DNA of 64,000 bases from Trueperaceae bacterium (GCA_023954415.1 JAMLIB010000005.1:124001-188000), one strand, 5' to 3'. Positions 45,265 to 53,516 are shown, numbered from the stretch's first letter. Made by a program: numbers and translations. Notes: a model not told the origin generated them from the letters alone.

Positions 45265-45735
45265 TCAGCCCTTGGACTCGCCCTTCGCCTCGCCCTTGTC
45301 CTCGAGCTGCTTGATCTCCTCGATGAACCGCCCGACCGACTCGAAGTCGCCGTAGACGCTCAGGAAGCGGATGTAAGACACGCTGTCGGTGTCCTGCAGG
45401 AACTGGAGGACGCGCCTGCCGATCTCCTCGCTCGCTATCTCGGGCGTGCCCGTCTCGTCCTCGAACGAGTAGGCGAACTCCCGCAACTGCTTCTCGCTCA
45501 CGGGGCGCTTGTTGCAGGCGATGCGCAGTTTGTCGAGCAGCTTGTCCGGGTTGAACGCCTCCAGGCGCCCGGAACGCTTGCGCACCAGGAGAGCCTCGAA
45601 CTGGGCGCGCTCGTAGGTGGTGAAGCGGCGCGAGCACGCTACGCATTCACGCCGCCGCCGGATGGCGGCGCCCTCGTCGGAGGGGCGCGAGTTGATCACG
45701 CGCGTGTCCTCGGCCGAGCAGTACGGGCACCTCAC
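45265..45735 (-). CDS. nrdR: Transcriptional repressor NrdR
   Basis: A 156-residue repressor of ribonucleotide reductase genes. It has a zinc ribbon with C3, C6, C31, C34 (MRCPYCSAEDTRV, CVACSRRFTTYER) and an ATP-cone (about 49-135), RKRSGRLEAFNPDKLLDKLR. A Lys/Glu-rich tail follows. It senses ATP/dATP and binds NrdR boxes; none is nearby. The start is GTG 6 nt after the stop of the upstream SDR-like gene, so the two are co-transcribed. It ends 6 nt from the convergent sbcC. Confidence 0.95.
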   Translation of the reverse strand: MRCPYCSAEDTRVINSRPSDEGAAIRRRRECVACSRRFTTYERAQFEALLVRKRSGRLEAFNPDKLLDKLRIACNKRPVSEKQLREFAYSFEDETGTPEIASEEIGRRVLQFLQDTDSVSYIRFLSVYGDFESVGRFIEEIKQLEDKGEAKGESKG

Positions 45736-45741
45736 GGCCGA

Positions 45742-46911
45742 TCAGGGGCGCCGACGCACGAGCGGCCACGGCTCGCCCAGGTCGTCGTCCTCGAGCAGGT
45801 CGTCGTGGACCGCGCCCTGGAGGCTACGCAGGTCGCCGTAGAGGGCGTTGGCGGACTCGAGGCCGGACAACGTCGTGGCCCCGTCCTCGGCCACCAGGTG
45901 GCGGAGGGCCGGACCGTCTGGCAGGCCGAGGTCGGCGGCCCAGTCGTCGAAATAGTCGAGCGCGCCGTCTTCCAGGTCGTCCTCGAGGCCCGCCCCCTCG
46001 TCGTCCAACTCGTCGAGCGTCACGGCGGAGGCCGGCCGTCTCAGGCCGGGGGCGGACTGCAACGCCGTGGCGTCGAGGCCAAGGTCCTCCGACGCCAGCT
46101 CGTCGGAGTCGAGGTCCGCGGGCTCGGAGTCGTCCAGCCCGCCGTCGTCGACCGCGAGGCCGTCCGGCTCGGTGGCTTCCTCCCAGCCGGGCCACCGCTC
46201 CTCGTCGCTCTGGCGCACGGACGTGTCCAGCGCGGCCCGGACCTCGGGGAGCAGGTTCTCGGCGATGCGCGGAGGCTGCGGGAGCTCGACGGCCACGGAC
46301 TGGCCGCTAACGCCCGCCGACTCCTGCGAGCCGAGGAAGCGCACGGCCCTCACCAGGGCTTGGTCGTGCCGCGGGTCGGAGGACGCGCGCGACGGCGTGA
46401 CCAGGTTCACGCGCGGATAGGCGAAGCGTTGCCTGAACCCCTCGACCAGCTCCCTCAAGGCGCCCTGGACCGCGCGCATCTGCACGGAGCCTTCCACCGG
46501 CGGCGCGACGATCACGACCCAACCGCTGCCCAGGAGGCGAGAAGCGGCCTTGAGGATCAGGTAGCTCGAGCGGACGTCCTCGGCCATGAGCTCGAAGAAC
46601 TCGCCCTCGGCGAGGTCCTCGAAGGGCGTCGTGCTCACCTGGGCGGCCAGATGAACGACGCCGCCGATGGTGCCGAAGATCTCCATCACCTTGTGGTAGG
46701 CGGAGAGTACGTCCATCTGCGTGGTCGTGTCCGTCTGGATGGGGATGGCCTGGCCGCCCAGCTCCTCGACCTCCGCGGCCGTCTTGGCCGCGAGATCGAC
46801 GTCGCTGTCGGCACATACGACGTGGTAGCCGGAGCGCCCGTACGCGAGGGCGACGGCCCGACCGAAGCCGGTACCGACGTTAGTCACCAACACGACCCGG
46901 GTGCTCTCCAT
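45742..46911 (-). CDS. Degenerate short-chain dehydrogenase fold with long acidic tail
   Basis: A 389-residue protein. Residues 1 to about 225 are SDR-like: TNVGTGFGRAVALAYGRSGYHVV resembles the TGxxxGxG cofactor motif, D60-like TDTT and HLAAQ (NAAG equivalent) follow. The catalytic YxxxK is missing, since the stretch at VQMRAVQGALRELVEGF has no Tyr or Lys at the expected positions. From about 235 to the end there is an Asp/Glu-rich tail with short repeats such as DELASEDLGLDA and DELDDEGAGLEDDLED, probably disordered. It may be a non-enzymatic NAD-binding regulator or scaffold. The ATG is leaderless behind TATCCT (6 nt). It is cotranscribed with nrdR. Confidence 0.7.
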   Translation of the reverse strand: MESTRVVLVTNVGTGFGRAVALAYGRSGYHVVCADSDVDLAAKTAAEVEELGGQAIPIQTDTTTQMDVLSAYHKVMEIFGTIGGVVHLAAQVSTTPFEDLAEGEFFELMAEDVRSSYLILKAASRLLGSGWVVIVAPPVEGSVQMRAVQGALRELVEGFRQRFAYPRVNLVTPSRASSDPRHDQALVRAVRFLGSQESAGVSGQSVAVELPQPPRIAENLLPEVRAALDTSVRQSDEERWPGWEEATEPDGLAVDDGGLDDSEPADLDSDELASEDLGLDATALQSAPGLRRPASAVTLDELDDEGAGLEDDLEDGALDYFDDWAADLGLPDGPALRHLVAEDGATTLSGLESANALYGDLRSLQGAVHDDLLEDDDLGEPWPLVRRRP

Positions 46912-46917
46912 TCCCGT

Positions 46918-46923
46918 AGGATA
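46918..46923 (-). promoter_or_regulatory. SDR-nrdR leaderless -10 box
   Basis: TATCCT on the minus strand with 6 nt to the ATG. Confidence 0.6.
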
Positions 46924-46953
46924 CGACGCACCAAGGGCACCCTCAACTAGCGC

Positions 46954-46990
46954 ACGCTACCCCTGAGGTCGCGGACGCTGCCCCTTGAGG
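46954..46990. repeat. Imperfect direct repeat between the SDR gene and bactofilin
   Basis: ACGCTACCCCTGAGG (46954-46968) and ACGCTGCCCCTTGAGG (46975-46990), 21 bp apart, two helical turns, in the divergent gap. It could be an operator for the bactofilin gene. Confidence 0.35.
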
Positions 46991-47010
46991 CCGGCGCAAG
47001 GAGGTCTAGG

Positions 47011-47574
47011 ATGTTCAGGCGACGCAAGGAAGAAGCGGGGGCCAAGCCTCCCCCCGAGCCGTTCACGTACGTACACCGCGACACCGTCCTGACGGGCGAC
47101 GTGGAGGCGAAGGGCCGGGTGCGGGTCCACGGCACCGTGCGCGGCGACCTCAGGGTGGCGGGTGTGCTCGAGGTGGCGCAGTCCGGCCTCGTCGAGGCGG
47201 CGAGCCTTGAGGCCGACGAGATCAAGGTCATCGGGAAGGTCGTGGCGAAGCTGGTCGTCGCGCGCGGCAAGGTCGAGGTCTGGAAGGGCGGGGAGCTCGT
47301 CGGCGACGTGCGGGCTGCGGCCCTGGACATCGAGGACGGCGCTCGGTTCACGGGGAGGAGCGAGATGATCGCGCCCGCCCAAGCGGCCATGGCCGAGGCG
47401 CCGGAGGACGTCGCCGAGGCGCGAGCCGACCCCGGGGCGCATCACGGCGGGGAGGCAGGGGCCAAGGGCGAGGCGGCTACCCGCGTCTCTGCCCATCCCA
47501 CGGCCGTCGAGCACGCGCACGCCAGGGGCGCTTCGAGGGCGCAGGACCCGGTCACGGAGGCCGACCTGCTCTAG
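47011..47574 (+). CDS. Bactofilin
   Basis: A 187-residue bactofilin (DUF583). A short basic N terminus precedes the right-handed beta-helix core (about 22-120), with repeating G-x-V/V-x-G spacing as in LTGDVEAKGRVRVHGTVRGDLRVAG and SLEADEIKVIGKVVAKLVVARGKVEV. The Ala/His/Glu-rich C-terminal tail (about 125-187) is probably disordered. Bactofilins polymerise without nucleotide and organise cell-wall or cell-shape factors. The ATG has a full AAGGAGG ribosome-binding site 6 nt upstream. It is monocistronic and divergent from the SDR gene. Confidence 0.9.
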   Translation: MFRRRKEEAGAKPPPEPFTYVHRDTVLTGDVEAKGRVRVHGTVRGDLRVAGVLEVAQSGLVEAASLEADEIKVIGKVVAKLVVARGKVEVWKGGELVGDVRAAALDIEDGARFTGRSEMIAPAQAAMAEAPEDVAEARADPGAHHGGEAGAKGEAATRVSAHPTAVEHAHARGASRAQDPVTEADLL

Positions 47575-47624
47575 TTCGGACGGCCTCGGACGGCGTTCAT
47601 GCCCGGTCGGGGCGCGGCGGCTGC

Positions 47625-47630
47625 TATCAT
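47625..47630 (+). promoter_or_regulatory. accD-accA promoter (-10)
   Basis: TATCAT, 60 nt before accD. It lies 5 nt before a GTG that begins a short upstream open frame. Confidence 0.5.
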
Positions 47631-47635
47631 GCGGC

Positions 47636-47701
47636 GTGCCAAGACGTCTCGACACGCCCTTGGTGCTACGTGCGCGAGAGGTGAGCGGCCGTGGCGCTTG
47701 A
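47636..47701 (+). CDS. Possible leaderless upstream ORF in the accD leader
   Basis: A 21-codon frame starting GTG, 5 nt after the TATCAT box, and ending TGA at 47699-47701, which is 11 nt inside accD in another frame. The peptide is Arg/Leu-rich. Position and overlap suggest translational coupling or attenuation of accD, but coding is unproven and the accD ribosome-binding site lies within it. Confidence 0.3.
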   Translation: MPRRLDTPLVLRAREVSGRGA

Positions 47702-48581
47702 GCGTTGGTTCCGCAGGAATCGCCCCAGCAAGAAGGAGGACGACAACAGTCCCGCCGGCCTGTGGCTCAAGTGCGACAGCTGCGGCGCGCAGATCTACCG
47801 CAAGGACCTGGTCGCCAACTCCTACGTCTGTCCCGAGTGCTCTCATCATCACCGCGTGCCGGCCGACGCGCGCGTCGCCATGCTGGCCGACGATGGCACC
47901 TTCGAACGTTGGTCCGGCCTCATAGAGGCGCAGGACGCCCTCGAGTTCGTGGATACCCAGGCTTATCCGGAGCGCTTGAGCAAGGCGCGCCAGAAGGTCG
48001 GGCGCCCGGACGCCATCCTGACGGGGGGAGCGCTCCTCGACGGCCAGCCGGTCGCGCTCGTCGTCATGGACTTCTCGTTCCTCGGCGGCTCGATGGGCTC
48101 CGTCGTCGGCGAGGAGATCGCGTCCGCCACCGAACGGGCGGCCGCCGAGGGCAGGACACTCATAGCCGTCACGTCCTCCGGCGGTGCGCGCATGCAGGAA
48201 GGCGCCCTCTCGCTCATGCAGATGGCCAAGACGACCGTGGCGCTCGAGGCGCTCGCGCGGGCGCGCCTCCCGTACGTCAGCGTCCTCACCGACCCGACCA
48301 CGGGCGGGGTCACCGCATCCTTCGCCACCCTTGGCGACGTGATCTTCGCGGAGCCCGGCGCGCTCATCTCCTTCGCCGGACCCCGCGTCATCCAGCAGAC
48401 GATCCGCCAGGACCTCCCGGCCGGCTTCCAGCGCTCCGAGTTCCTGTTACAGAAGGGCATGGTCGACGACGTCGTCGACCGGCGCGAGCTGAAGGCGCGG
48501 ATCGCGAGCGTCGTCGTGCTGCTGCGCTCCGGCCTGCGGCAGCCGGAGGAGGAGGGGGCCCTGCGTGTCGCTGCCCTTTGA
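47691..48581 (+). CDS. accD: Acetyl-CoA carboxylase carboxyltransferase beta subunit
   Basis: A 296-residue carboxyltransferase subunit that, with AccA, transfers CO2 from biotin to acetyl-CoA, making malonyl-CoA for fatty-acid synthesis. It has the N-terminal zinc finger C28-x2-C31 and C47-x2-C50, the oxyanion-type [21 protein letters not shown] and [15 protein letters not shown]. The start GTG has an AGGTGA ribosome-binding site 6 nt upstream, inside the possible upstream ORF. It overlaps accA by 17 nt. Confidence 0.96.
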   Translation: MALERWFRRNRPSKKEDDNSPAGLWLKCDSCGAQIYRKDLVANSYVCPECSHHHRVPADARVAMLADDGTFERWSGLIEAQDALEFVDTQAYPERLSKARQKVGRPDAILTGGALLDGQPVALVVMDFSFLGGSMGSVVGEEIASATERAAAEGRTLIAVTSSGGARMQEGALSLMQMAKTTVALEALARARLPYVSVLTDPTTGGVTASFATLGDVIFAEPGALISFAGPRVIQQTIRQDLPAGFQRSEFLLQKGMVDDVVDRRELKARIASVVVLLRSGLRQPEEEGALRVAAL

Positions 48582-49524
48582 GAAGCCCATCGAGGACCTC
48601 GAGGCGAAGATCCACGACATGCGGGCCTACGCCGCCGAGCAGGAGATCGACCTCGCGAGCGAGGTCGAAGCCCTCCAGGACCGGCTCGACCGCCTCAAGC
48701 GCGATACCTACGAGAACCTGACGCGCTGGCAGCGGGTGCAGGTCGCCCGCGCTGCGGGCAGGCCGACCGGCCTCGACTACCTCCAACGGACGTTCGACGA
48801 CTTCACCGAGCTGCACGGCGACAGGACGCTGGGCGACGACCCGGCGGTGGTGACGGGCCTGGCCCGCCTGGCAGGCACGAGCGTGATCGTGATAGCCCAG
48901 CAGAAGGGGCGCGACACGAAGGAGAACATCCATCGCAACTTCGGCATGAGCCACCCGAGCGGCTACCGCAAGGCCATGCGCATGTTCGACCTGGCGGACA
49001 AGTTCAGGCTCCCGGTCATCGCCCTGATAGACACGCCGGGCGCGTACCCCGGGTTGGCGGCCGAAGAGCAGGGCCAGGCGTGGGTCATCGCCGAGAGCAT
49101 CAGGCGCATGAGCCAGCTGACGGTGCCGGCCATCAGCGTCGTCATCGGCGAGGGGGGTTCCGGCGGCGCGCTGGCCATAGGCGTCGCCAACCGTGTGCTC
49201 ATCCTGGAGAACGCCATCTACTCCGTGATCAGCCCGGAGTCGTGCGCAGCCATCTTGTGGCGCGACGCGGGCGAGGCGGAGAAGGCCGCGGAGGCTCTGC
49301 GCCTCACGGCCCGTGACCTCATCGCGCTCGAGATCGTCGACCGCGTCGTGGACGAGCCCCTCGGCGGCGCGCACAACGACCCGGACGGCGCCATGGCGCT
49401 CGTCAAGCAGGCCCTCGTCGAGGAGCTCGCGTTCCTCGCGTCCATGTCGCCGGAACAGTTGCTGGAGTCGCGTTACAAGCGCTTCCGCGTGCTCGGGCGC
49501 TTCCAGGCAGTCGCCGCCGCCTAG
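48565..49524 (+). CDS. accA: Acetyl-CoA carboxylase carboxyltransferase alpha subunit
   Basis: A 319-residue AccA. An N-terminal coiled-coil ([16 protein letters not shown] through [12 protein letters not shown]) precedes the crotonase-fold core with [39 protein letters not shown] and [20 protein letters not shown]. It pairs with AccD to form the alpha2beta2 carboxyltransferase. GTG at 48565 lies inside the 3' end of accD. The 3' end falls within a repeated sequence shared with the convergent rpe terminus. Confidence 0.96.
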   Translation: MSLPFEKPIEDLEAKIHDMRAYAAEQEIDLASEVEALQDRLDRLKRDTYENLTRWQRVQVARAAGRPTGLDYLQRTFDDFTELHGDRTLGDDPAVVTGLARLAGTSVIVIAQQKGRDTKENIHRNFGMSHPSGYRKAMRMFDLADKFRLPVIALIDTPGAYPGLAAEEQGQAWVIAESIRRMSQLTVPAISVVIGEGGSGGALAIGVANRVLILENAIYSVISPESCAAILWRDAGEAEKAAEALRLTARDLIALEIVDRVVDEPLGGAHNDPDGAMALVKQALVEELAFLASMSPEQLLESRYKRFRVLGRFQAVAAA

Positions 49525-49642
49525 GCGCCGGTCGCCGCTCGGGTTCGTTGCCGCCTAGGTCCGGGCCGCCCATGAGAGCCGGTCGTGGGTTGGGCGCCGG
49601 TCGCCGCTCGGTCGCCGCCGCCTACGCGCCGGTCTCGTTCGG
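49511..49642. repeat. Direct repeats spanning the accA-rpe 3' ends
   Basis: GGCGCCGGTCGCCGCTCGG occurs exactly at 49524-49542 and 49593-49611. A 23-of-24 variant of the sequence around the accA stop (from 49511) recurs at 49612, over the rpe stop. It looks like a local duplication in the convergent gap and may also work as a termination zone. Confidence 0.55.
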
Positions 49643-50302
49643 CTGACTCAGCGCCGCGCGCAACGCGGCGAGGTTCTCGCTCACCGTGCCGTGGCCGTAC
49701 ACCGCGCTCCCGGCCACCAGTACGTCCGCGCCGGCGGCGACCACGCCGGGGGCCGTCTTGGTGGTGATGCCGCCGTCGACCTCGACGAGGCAGTTGGGGT
49801 TGACGCGATCGCGCATGCGCCGCGCGGCCTCGACGCGCGCGACGGAGCCGGGGATGAACGGCTGGCCGCCGAAGCCGGGGTTGACGCTCATGACCAACAC
49901 CAGGTCCAGGTACGGCAGGGCGAGCTCGACCACGTCCAGCGGCGTGAGCGGGTTGACGGCCAGCCCCGCCTTGGCGCCGGCTTGGCGCACCTCCGTGAGG
50001 ACGCCGTGGAGGTGCGGCGTGGCCTCGGCGTGCACCGTGAGGAAGTCGGCGCCCGCGTCCACGAAGTCCGCCACGTAACGCTCGGGCCGCGAGATCATCA
50101 GGTGAACGTCGAGCGGGAGTTGGGTCGAGCGCTTGAGGGACGCGACGACGGCGGGCCCGAAGGTGATGTTGGGCACGAAATGGCCGTCCATCACGTCGAC
50201 GTGGATGAGGTCGGCGCCGCCGGCTTCGGCCGCGGCCGAAGCCTCGCCGAGGCGCGAGAAGTCCGCCGAGAGGATCGAGGGGGCGATGAGGACCTTCGCC
50301 AT
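49622..50302 (-). CDS. rpe: Ribulose-phosphate 3-epimerase
   Basis: A 226-residue TIM barrel interconverting ribulose 5-phosphate and xylulose 5-phosphate. It has IAPSILSADFSRLG, HVDVMDGHFVPNITFGP, DVHLMISRPERYV, LVMSVNPGFGGQPFIPG and VEVDGGITTKT (metal and catalytic residues). ATG 50302 is 8 nt behind a TATACT box; a TTG two codons upstream overlaps this gap. It belongs functionally with gnd, far away on the same strand. Confidence 0.96.
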   Translation of the reverse strand: MAKVLIAPSILSADFSRLGEASAAAEAGGADLIHVDVMDGHFVPNITFGPAVVASLKRSTQLPLDVHLMISRPERYVADFVDAGADFLTVHAEATPHLHGVLTEVRQAGAKAGLAVNPLTPLDVVELALPYLDLVLVMSVNPGFGGQPFIPGSVARVEAARRMRDRVNPNCLVEVDGGITTKTAPGVVAAGADVLVAGSAVYGHGTVSENLAALRAALSQPNETGA

Positions 50303-50310
50303 CGTCAAAG

Positions 50311-50316
50311 AGTATA
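50311..50316 (-). promoter_or_regulatory. rpe near-leaderless -10 box
   Basis: TATACT on the minus strand, 8 nt before the ATG. Confidence 0.5.
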
Positions 50317-50375
50317 GCTCCGGGGTCGGGGCGGCCTGCGCCGCCTGGGAGCACGTCAGGCGGGCTCCGCGCAGT

Positions 50376-50381
50376 TAGCAT
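50376..50381 (+). promoter_or_regulatory. Sulfurtransferase -10 box with ultra-short leader
   Basis: TAGCAT; transcription is expected to start about 7 nt on, giving a leader of about 10 nt that consists almost entirely of GGAGG and the 5-nt spacer before ATG 50398. Confidence 0.45.
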
Positions 50382-50397
50382 GCGGCGGGAGGCACGC

Positions 50398-51273
50398 ATG
50401 AGTAACGATCCGCAAGGCTACGCGCACCCCGAGGTGCTGGTCGACACCGCCTGGCTGGACGCTCACAAGAGCGACGCGGGCTTACGCGTCTTCGAGGTCG
50501 ACGAGGACGTGCTGCTTTACGAGGAGGGCCACGTGCCGGGGGCCCTCAAGCTCGACTGGCTGACCGAGCTGCAGCGCCCGGACGTCCGCGACTTCATCGG
50601 ACCCGAAGGGTTCGCTACCCTCATGGAGGCGAAGGGGGTGAGCAACGACACGACGGTCGTCCTGTACGGCGACAAGTCCAACTGGTGGGCGGCGTACGCG
50701 TTCTGGTTCTTCAAGTACAACGGTCACCAGGACGTGCGTCTGATGAACGGCGGGCGCCAGAAGTGGGTGGAGGAGGGCCGCACGCTGACGTCCGAGGTCC
50801 CCGCCGTGCCCGCCGGCCGGTACCGCGTGGCGTACCGGGACGCCTCCATCCGCGCCTTCGCTCCGGACGTCATCAAGCACCTGCTGGTCGTGGCCGACGG
50901 CAAGGGCGCGCTGGTCGACGTCCGCAGCGAGGCCGAGTATACGGGCGAGAAGCTGCACATGCCCGACTACCCGCAGGAAGGTGCACTGCGCGGCGGGCAT
51001 ATCCCTGGGGCCGTCAACGTCCCGTGGGCGCGAGCCGCCAACCAGGACGGCACGTTCAAGAGCCCGTCCGAGCTGCGCTCCGTGTACGACGGTGCCGGCG
51101 TGGCAGCGGGGGAGCCCATCGTCGCGTACTGCCGCATAGCGGAGCGCTCGAGCCACACCTGGTTCGTCCTCAAGTACCTGCTCGGCTACCCCGACGTGCG
51201 CAACTACGACGGCTCCTGGACCGAGTGGGGGAACATGGTCGGGGTACCGATCAACCGCGGGCGCGAGCCTTAG
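50398..51273 (+). CDS. Thiosulfate sulfurtransferase (tandem rhodanese)
   Basis: A 291-residue protein of two rhodanese domains. The N-terminal domain is inactive (D92 replaces the Cys in LYGDKSNWW), and the C-terminal domain has the active Cys C245 in the loop VAYCRIAERSSHTWFV, a CRIGERSSH-type loop. It transfers sulfane sulfur from thiosulfate to cyanide-like acceptors. GGAGG is 5 nt before ATG 50398. An earlier ATG at 50380 overlaps the -10 box. It is divergent from rpe and convergent with the aminotransferase. Confidence 0.93.
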   Translation: MSNDPQGYAHPEVLVDTAWLDAHKSDAGLRVFEVDEDVLLYEEGHVPGALKLDWLTELQRPDVRDFIGPEGFATLMEAKGVSNDTTVVLYGDKSNWWAAYAFWFFKYNGHQDVRLMNGGRQKWVEEGRTLTSEVPAVPAGRYRVAYRDASIRAFAPDVIKHLLVVADGKGALVDVRSEAEYTGEKLHMPDYPQEGALRGGHIPGAVNVPWARAANQDGTFKSPSELRSVYDGAGVAAGEPIVAYCRIAERSSHTWFVLKYLLGYPDVRNYDGSWTEWGNMVGVPINRGREP

Positions 51274-51306
51274 GGGCCGCCCCGGCCGGGGGCCGGTGAC
51301 CCGCGA

Positions 51307-52620
51307 TCAGGCGGGCACCGGCTCGCCGACTACCTTCGCCACTGCCGCCTCGATGATGCGCAGGCCCGCGTCCAGCTCCGCCTCGCTCATCGTGAGGGGC
51401 GGCAGCAGGCGGATGTTGTTGCCGTACGTGCCGGTCGACAGCAGGATGAGACCCTGTTCGCGGGTCTCGTCGACGATGGCGTCGACGGTGCGCGCGTCTG
51501 GGGTGCGGCCGTCCTCGCCGACGAACTCGAGGCCAAGCATGATGCCGAGGCCACGCACGTCGCCGATGTTGGGGAAGCGGGCCTTGAGTGCCTCCAGGCG
51601 CGGGCGGGCGATCTCCCCGAGCCTCGCGGCGTGGTCGGCGACGCGGTCCTCCGCGAACACGTCGAGCGTCGCCAGTGCGGCGGCGCACGCGGTCGGGTTG
51701 CCGCCGAAGGTCGTGCCGAGCATGCCCGGGTCGAGGGCGTCCATGATGTGCGCCTTGCCGACGGCCGCGGCGATGGGGAACCCGGAGCCGAGGCCCTTGG
51801 CCACGGCCACCAGGTCCGGCTCGAGCCCGTGATGCTCGACCGCCCACATCTTGCCCGTGCGGCCGACGCCGGCCTGGACCTCATCGTCGATCCAGAGGGC
51901 GCCGATCTCGTCGGCGTACTTACGCAGGCCCGCGAGGAAGTTGGCCGGCGCCGGGATGAACCCGCCCTCGCCCGCGACGGGCTCGATGATGAACGCCGCC
52001 ACCTCGCTCTCCCCGATGGAGTACTTGACCTGGTTCTTGAGCGCCCTCAGGGCGGCCTCGCCGGTCTCCTCGGGGGTCTTGGCGCCCCACGGGTTGCGGA
52101 AGTGATAGGGGTACTCGGCGCGGTAGACCTCGCCGGCGCGCATGACGAAGCCCGTCTTGTACGGCTTCGCCTTGTTCGTCAGGGACATGGCCATGTAGGT
52201 CCGGCCGTGGAAGGCCTGGGTGAAGGCCACGATGCCGGCGCGCTTGGTGTAGGCGCGCGCGATCTTCACCGTGTTCTCGACGGCTTCCGCCCCCGAGTTG
52301 ACGAGGAACGACTTCTTGGGCGTGGGGCCGGGGGCGCTGGCGTTGAGCCTCTCGGCGAGCTCGACGTACGACGGGTGCATGCCGACGGCGAAGCACAGGT
52401 GCTGGAACTCGGCGGCGGCCTGCTGAACGGCCGCCACCACGCGCGGGTGCGAATGCCCCAGGTTCATGACCGCGATGCCGCTGGAGAAGTCGAGGTACTT
52501 CTTCCCGTCCGCGTCCCACACGTAGCTGCCCTTGGCGCGCACCGGGTAGAAGGGGTGCACGCTCTGGGCGGCCGGCGTGACGGCCGCGCGTCGCCGCGCT
52601 GCTAGCTCCTTGTTGCTCAT
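51307..52620 (-). CDS. Class III PLP aminotransferase (GabT-like)
   Basis: A 437-residue omega-aminotransferase. It shows LDFSSGIAVMNLGHSHPRVV, SGAEAVENTVKIAR, the FHGRTYMAMSLT motif, IDDEVQAGVGRTGKMW (D246) and PLP-Lys K275 in VAVAKGLGSGFP. The sequence is most like 4-aminobutyrate aminotransferase (EPVAGEGGFIPAP), but acetylornithine or lysine-related substrates cannot be excluded. ATG 52620 has GGAGG 7 nt upstream. It has a leader of about 85 nt starting at a promoter embedded in a 33-bp dyad. Confidence 0.88.
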   Translation of the reverse strand: MSNKELAARRRAAVTPAAQSVHPFYPVRAKGSYVWDADGKKYLDFSSGIAVMNLGHSHPRVVAAVQQAAAEFQHLCFAVGMHPSYVELAERLNASAPGPTPKKSFLVNSGAEAVENTVKIARAYTKRAGIVAFTQAFHGRTYMAMSLTNKAKPYKTGFVMRAGEVYRAEYPYHFRNPWGAKTPEETGEAALRALKNQVKYSIGESEVAAFIIEPVAGEGGFIPAPANFLAGLRKYADEIGALWIDDEVQAGVGRTGKMWAVEHHGLEPDLVAVAKGLGSGFPIAAAVGKAHIMDALDPGMLGTTFGGNPTACAAALATLDVFAEDRVADHAARLGEIARPRLEALKARFPNIGDVRGLGIMLGLEFVGEDGRTPDARTVDAIVDETREQGLILLSTGTYGNNIRLLPPLTMSEAELDAGLRIIEAAVAKVVGEPVPA

Positions 52621-52707
52621 CTTCGATCCTCCCTCGGGTCCGGCTTGCGATGCTTAGGTGGCTGGGCTTACTCCCGAACGCATCTAAGGCGAGCGGCTCG
52701 CGGTTGT

Positions 52708-52740
52708 TTGGAATCGTAGCCGTATACGCCCGGATTCCAA
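52708..52740. promoter_or_regulatory. Operator-promoter dyad for the aminotransferase gene
   Basis: TTGGAATC (52708-52715) and GATTCCAA (52733-52740) are perfect 8-bp arms around a central CGTATACG palindrome (52721-52728). On the minus strand, TTGGAA and TACGAT (-35/-10 like, 16-bp spacing) lie inside it. AATCGTAGC is repeated at 52742-52750. This probably binds a dimeric regulator. Confidence 0.5.
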
Positions 52741-52801
52741 CGAATCGTAGCATGAGAGCCTTACGGGTGTCAGCAACGCGAGCACCGGGGCGCGGCCGCT
52801 G

Positions 52802-52807
52802 TAGCAT
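52802..52807 (+). promoter_or_regulatory. rsmJ-like gene leaderless -10 box
   Basis: TAGCAT followed by 7 nt and ATG 52815. Confidence 0.55.
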
Positions 52808-52814
52808 CGGGCCG

Positions 52815-53516
52815 ATGACGGTGCGGCGGCTACCTGACGCGGGCGGCGGTGCGACCCTCGAAGCGACGCCCGACGGCCTCGCCCTCAGGACGCCGGCCGG
52901 GCTCATCGTGCGCGCGGCGGCCGAGCACCTGGCCGGACCGCGGTTCCAGGGCCGCGACCTCCTCGCCAGGGCCACGTTCGCGCGCGCGGGTGCCGACCCG
53001 GTCAGCGTGATCGACGCCACCGCCGGCCTGGGCGCCGATGGGTTCCACCTCGCGGCCTTGGGCCACCACGTGACCCTGCTCGAACGCGAGCCCATCTTCC
53101 ATGCCCTCCTGGCCGACGCGCTCGAGCGGGCGCTCGCGGGCGCGCTCGGGACGCGGGCCGAGGCCGCCGCCCGGCGGCTGACGCTGCACCTGGTAGACGC
53201 GCGCGCCTACCTCGCTGCCGCCGAGCGAGCGCAGGTCGTGTACCTCGACCCGATGTTCCCCGAGCGCGGCAAGGCGGCTCTGCCCGGGAAGGCCATGGCG
53301 CTCTTCAGGGAGCGGCTTGGGCCGCACGACTTGGGTGACGCCGAGGAGACGGAGCTCCTGCTCGCGGCCCGCCGCAACGCGGCGCGCCGCGTCGTGGTGA
53401 AGCGCCCCCTGCGTGCTCCGCCCCTCGGCGGGGTGGCCCCGAGCGGGGCGTTGAGCGGCAACACCGTGCGCTTCGACCTCTACGCCGCGCTGGTCCCGGG
53501 CGCCGAGCGCGGGTGA
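52815..53516 (+). CDS. RsmJ-like class I SAM methyltransferase
   Basis: A 233-residue methyltransferase. It has a SAM motif I-like VIDATAGLGADGFHLAALGHHVTLLE, an acidic motif LHLVDARAYL, and the catalytic-type motif VVYLDPMFPERGKA. The DPMFP block and ATAGLGxDxF are characteristic of RsmJ (16S rRNA m2G1516). Substrate assignment is by motif similarity only. A long upstream extension in frame has no start support; ATG 52815 is leaderless. The stop overlaps a GTG that could start the next gene, though a later ATG is preferred. Confidence 0.8.
   Translation: MTVRRLPDAGGGATLEATPDGLALRTPAGLIVRAAAEHLAGPRFQGRDLLARATFARAGADPVSVIDATAGLGADGFHLAALGHHVTLLEREPIFHALLADALERALAGALGTRAEAAARRLTLHLVDARAYLAAAERAQVVYLDPMFPERGKAALPGKAMALFRERLGPHDLGDAEETELLLAARRNAARRVVVKRPLRAPPLGGVAPSGALSGNTVRFDLYAALVPGAERG

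Noticed and set aside
52621-52706. Riboswitch in the aminotransferase leader
   Set aside because: The leader is about 85 nt and shows only short 4-5-bp pairings; no known lysine, glycine or other aptamer core could be recognised by eye.
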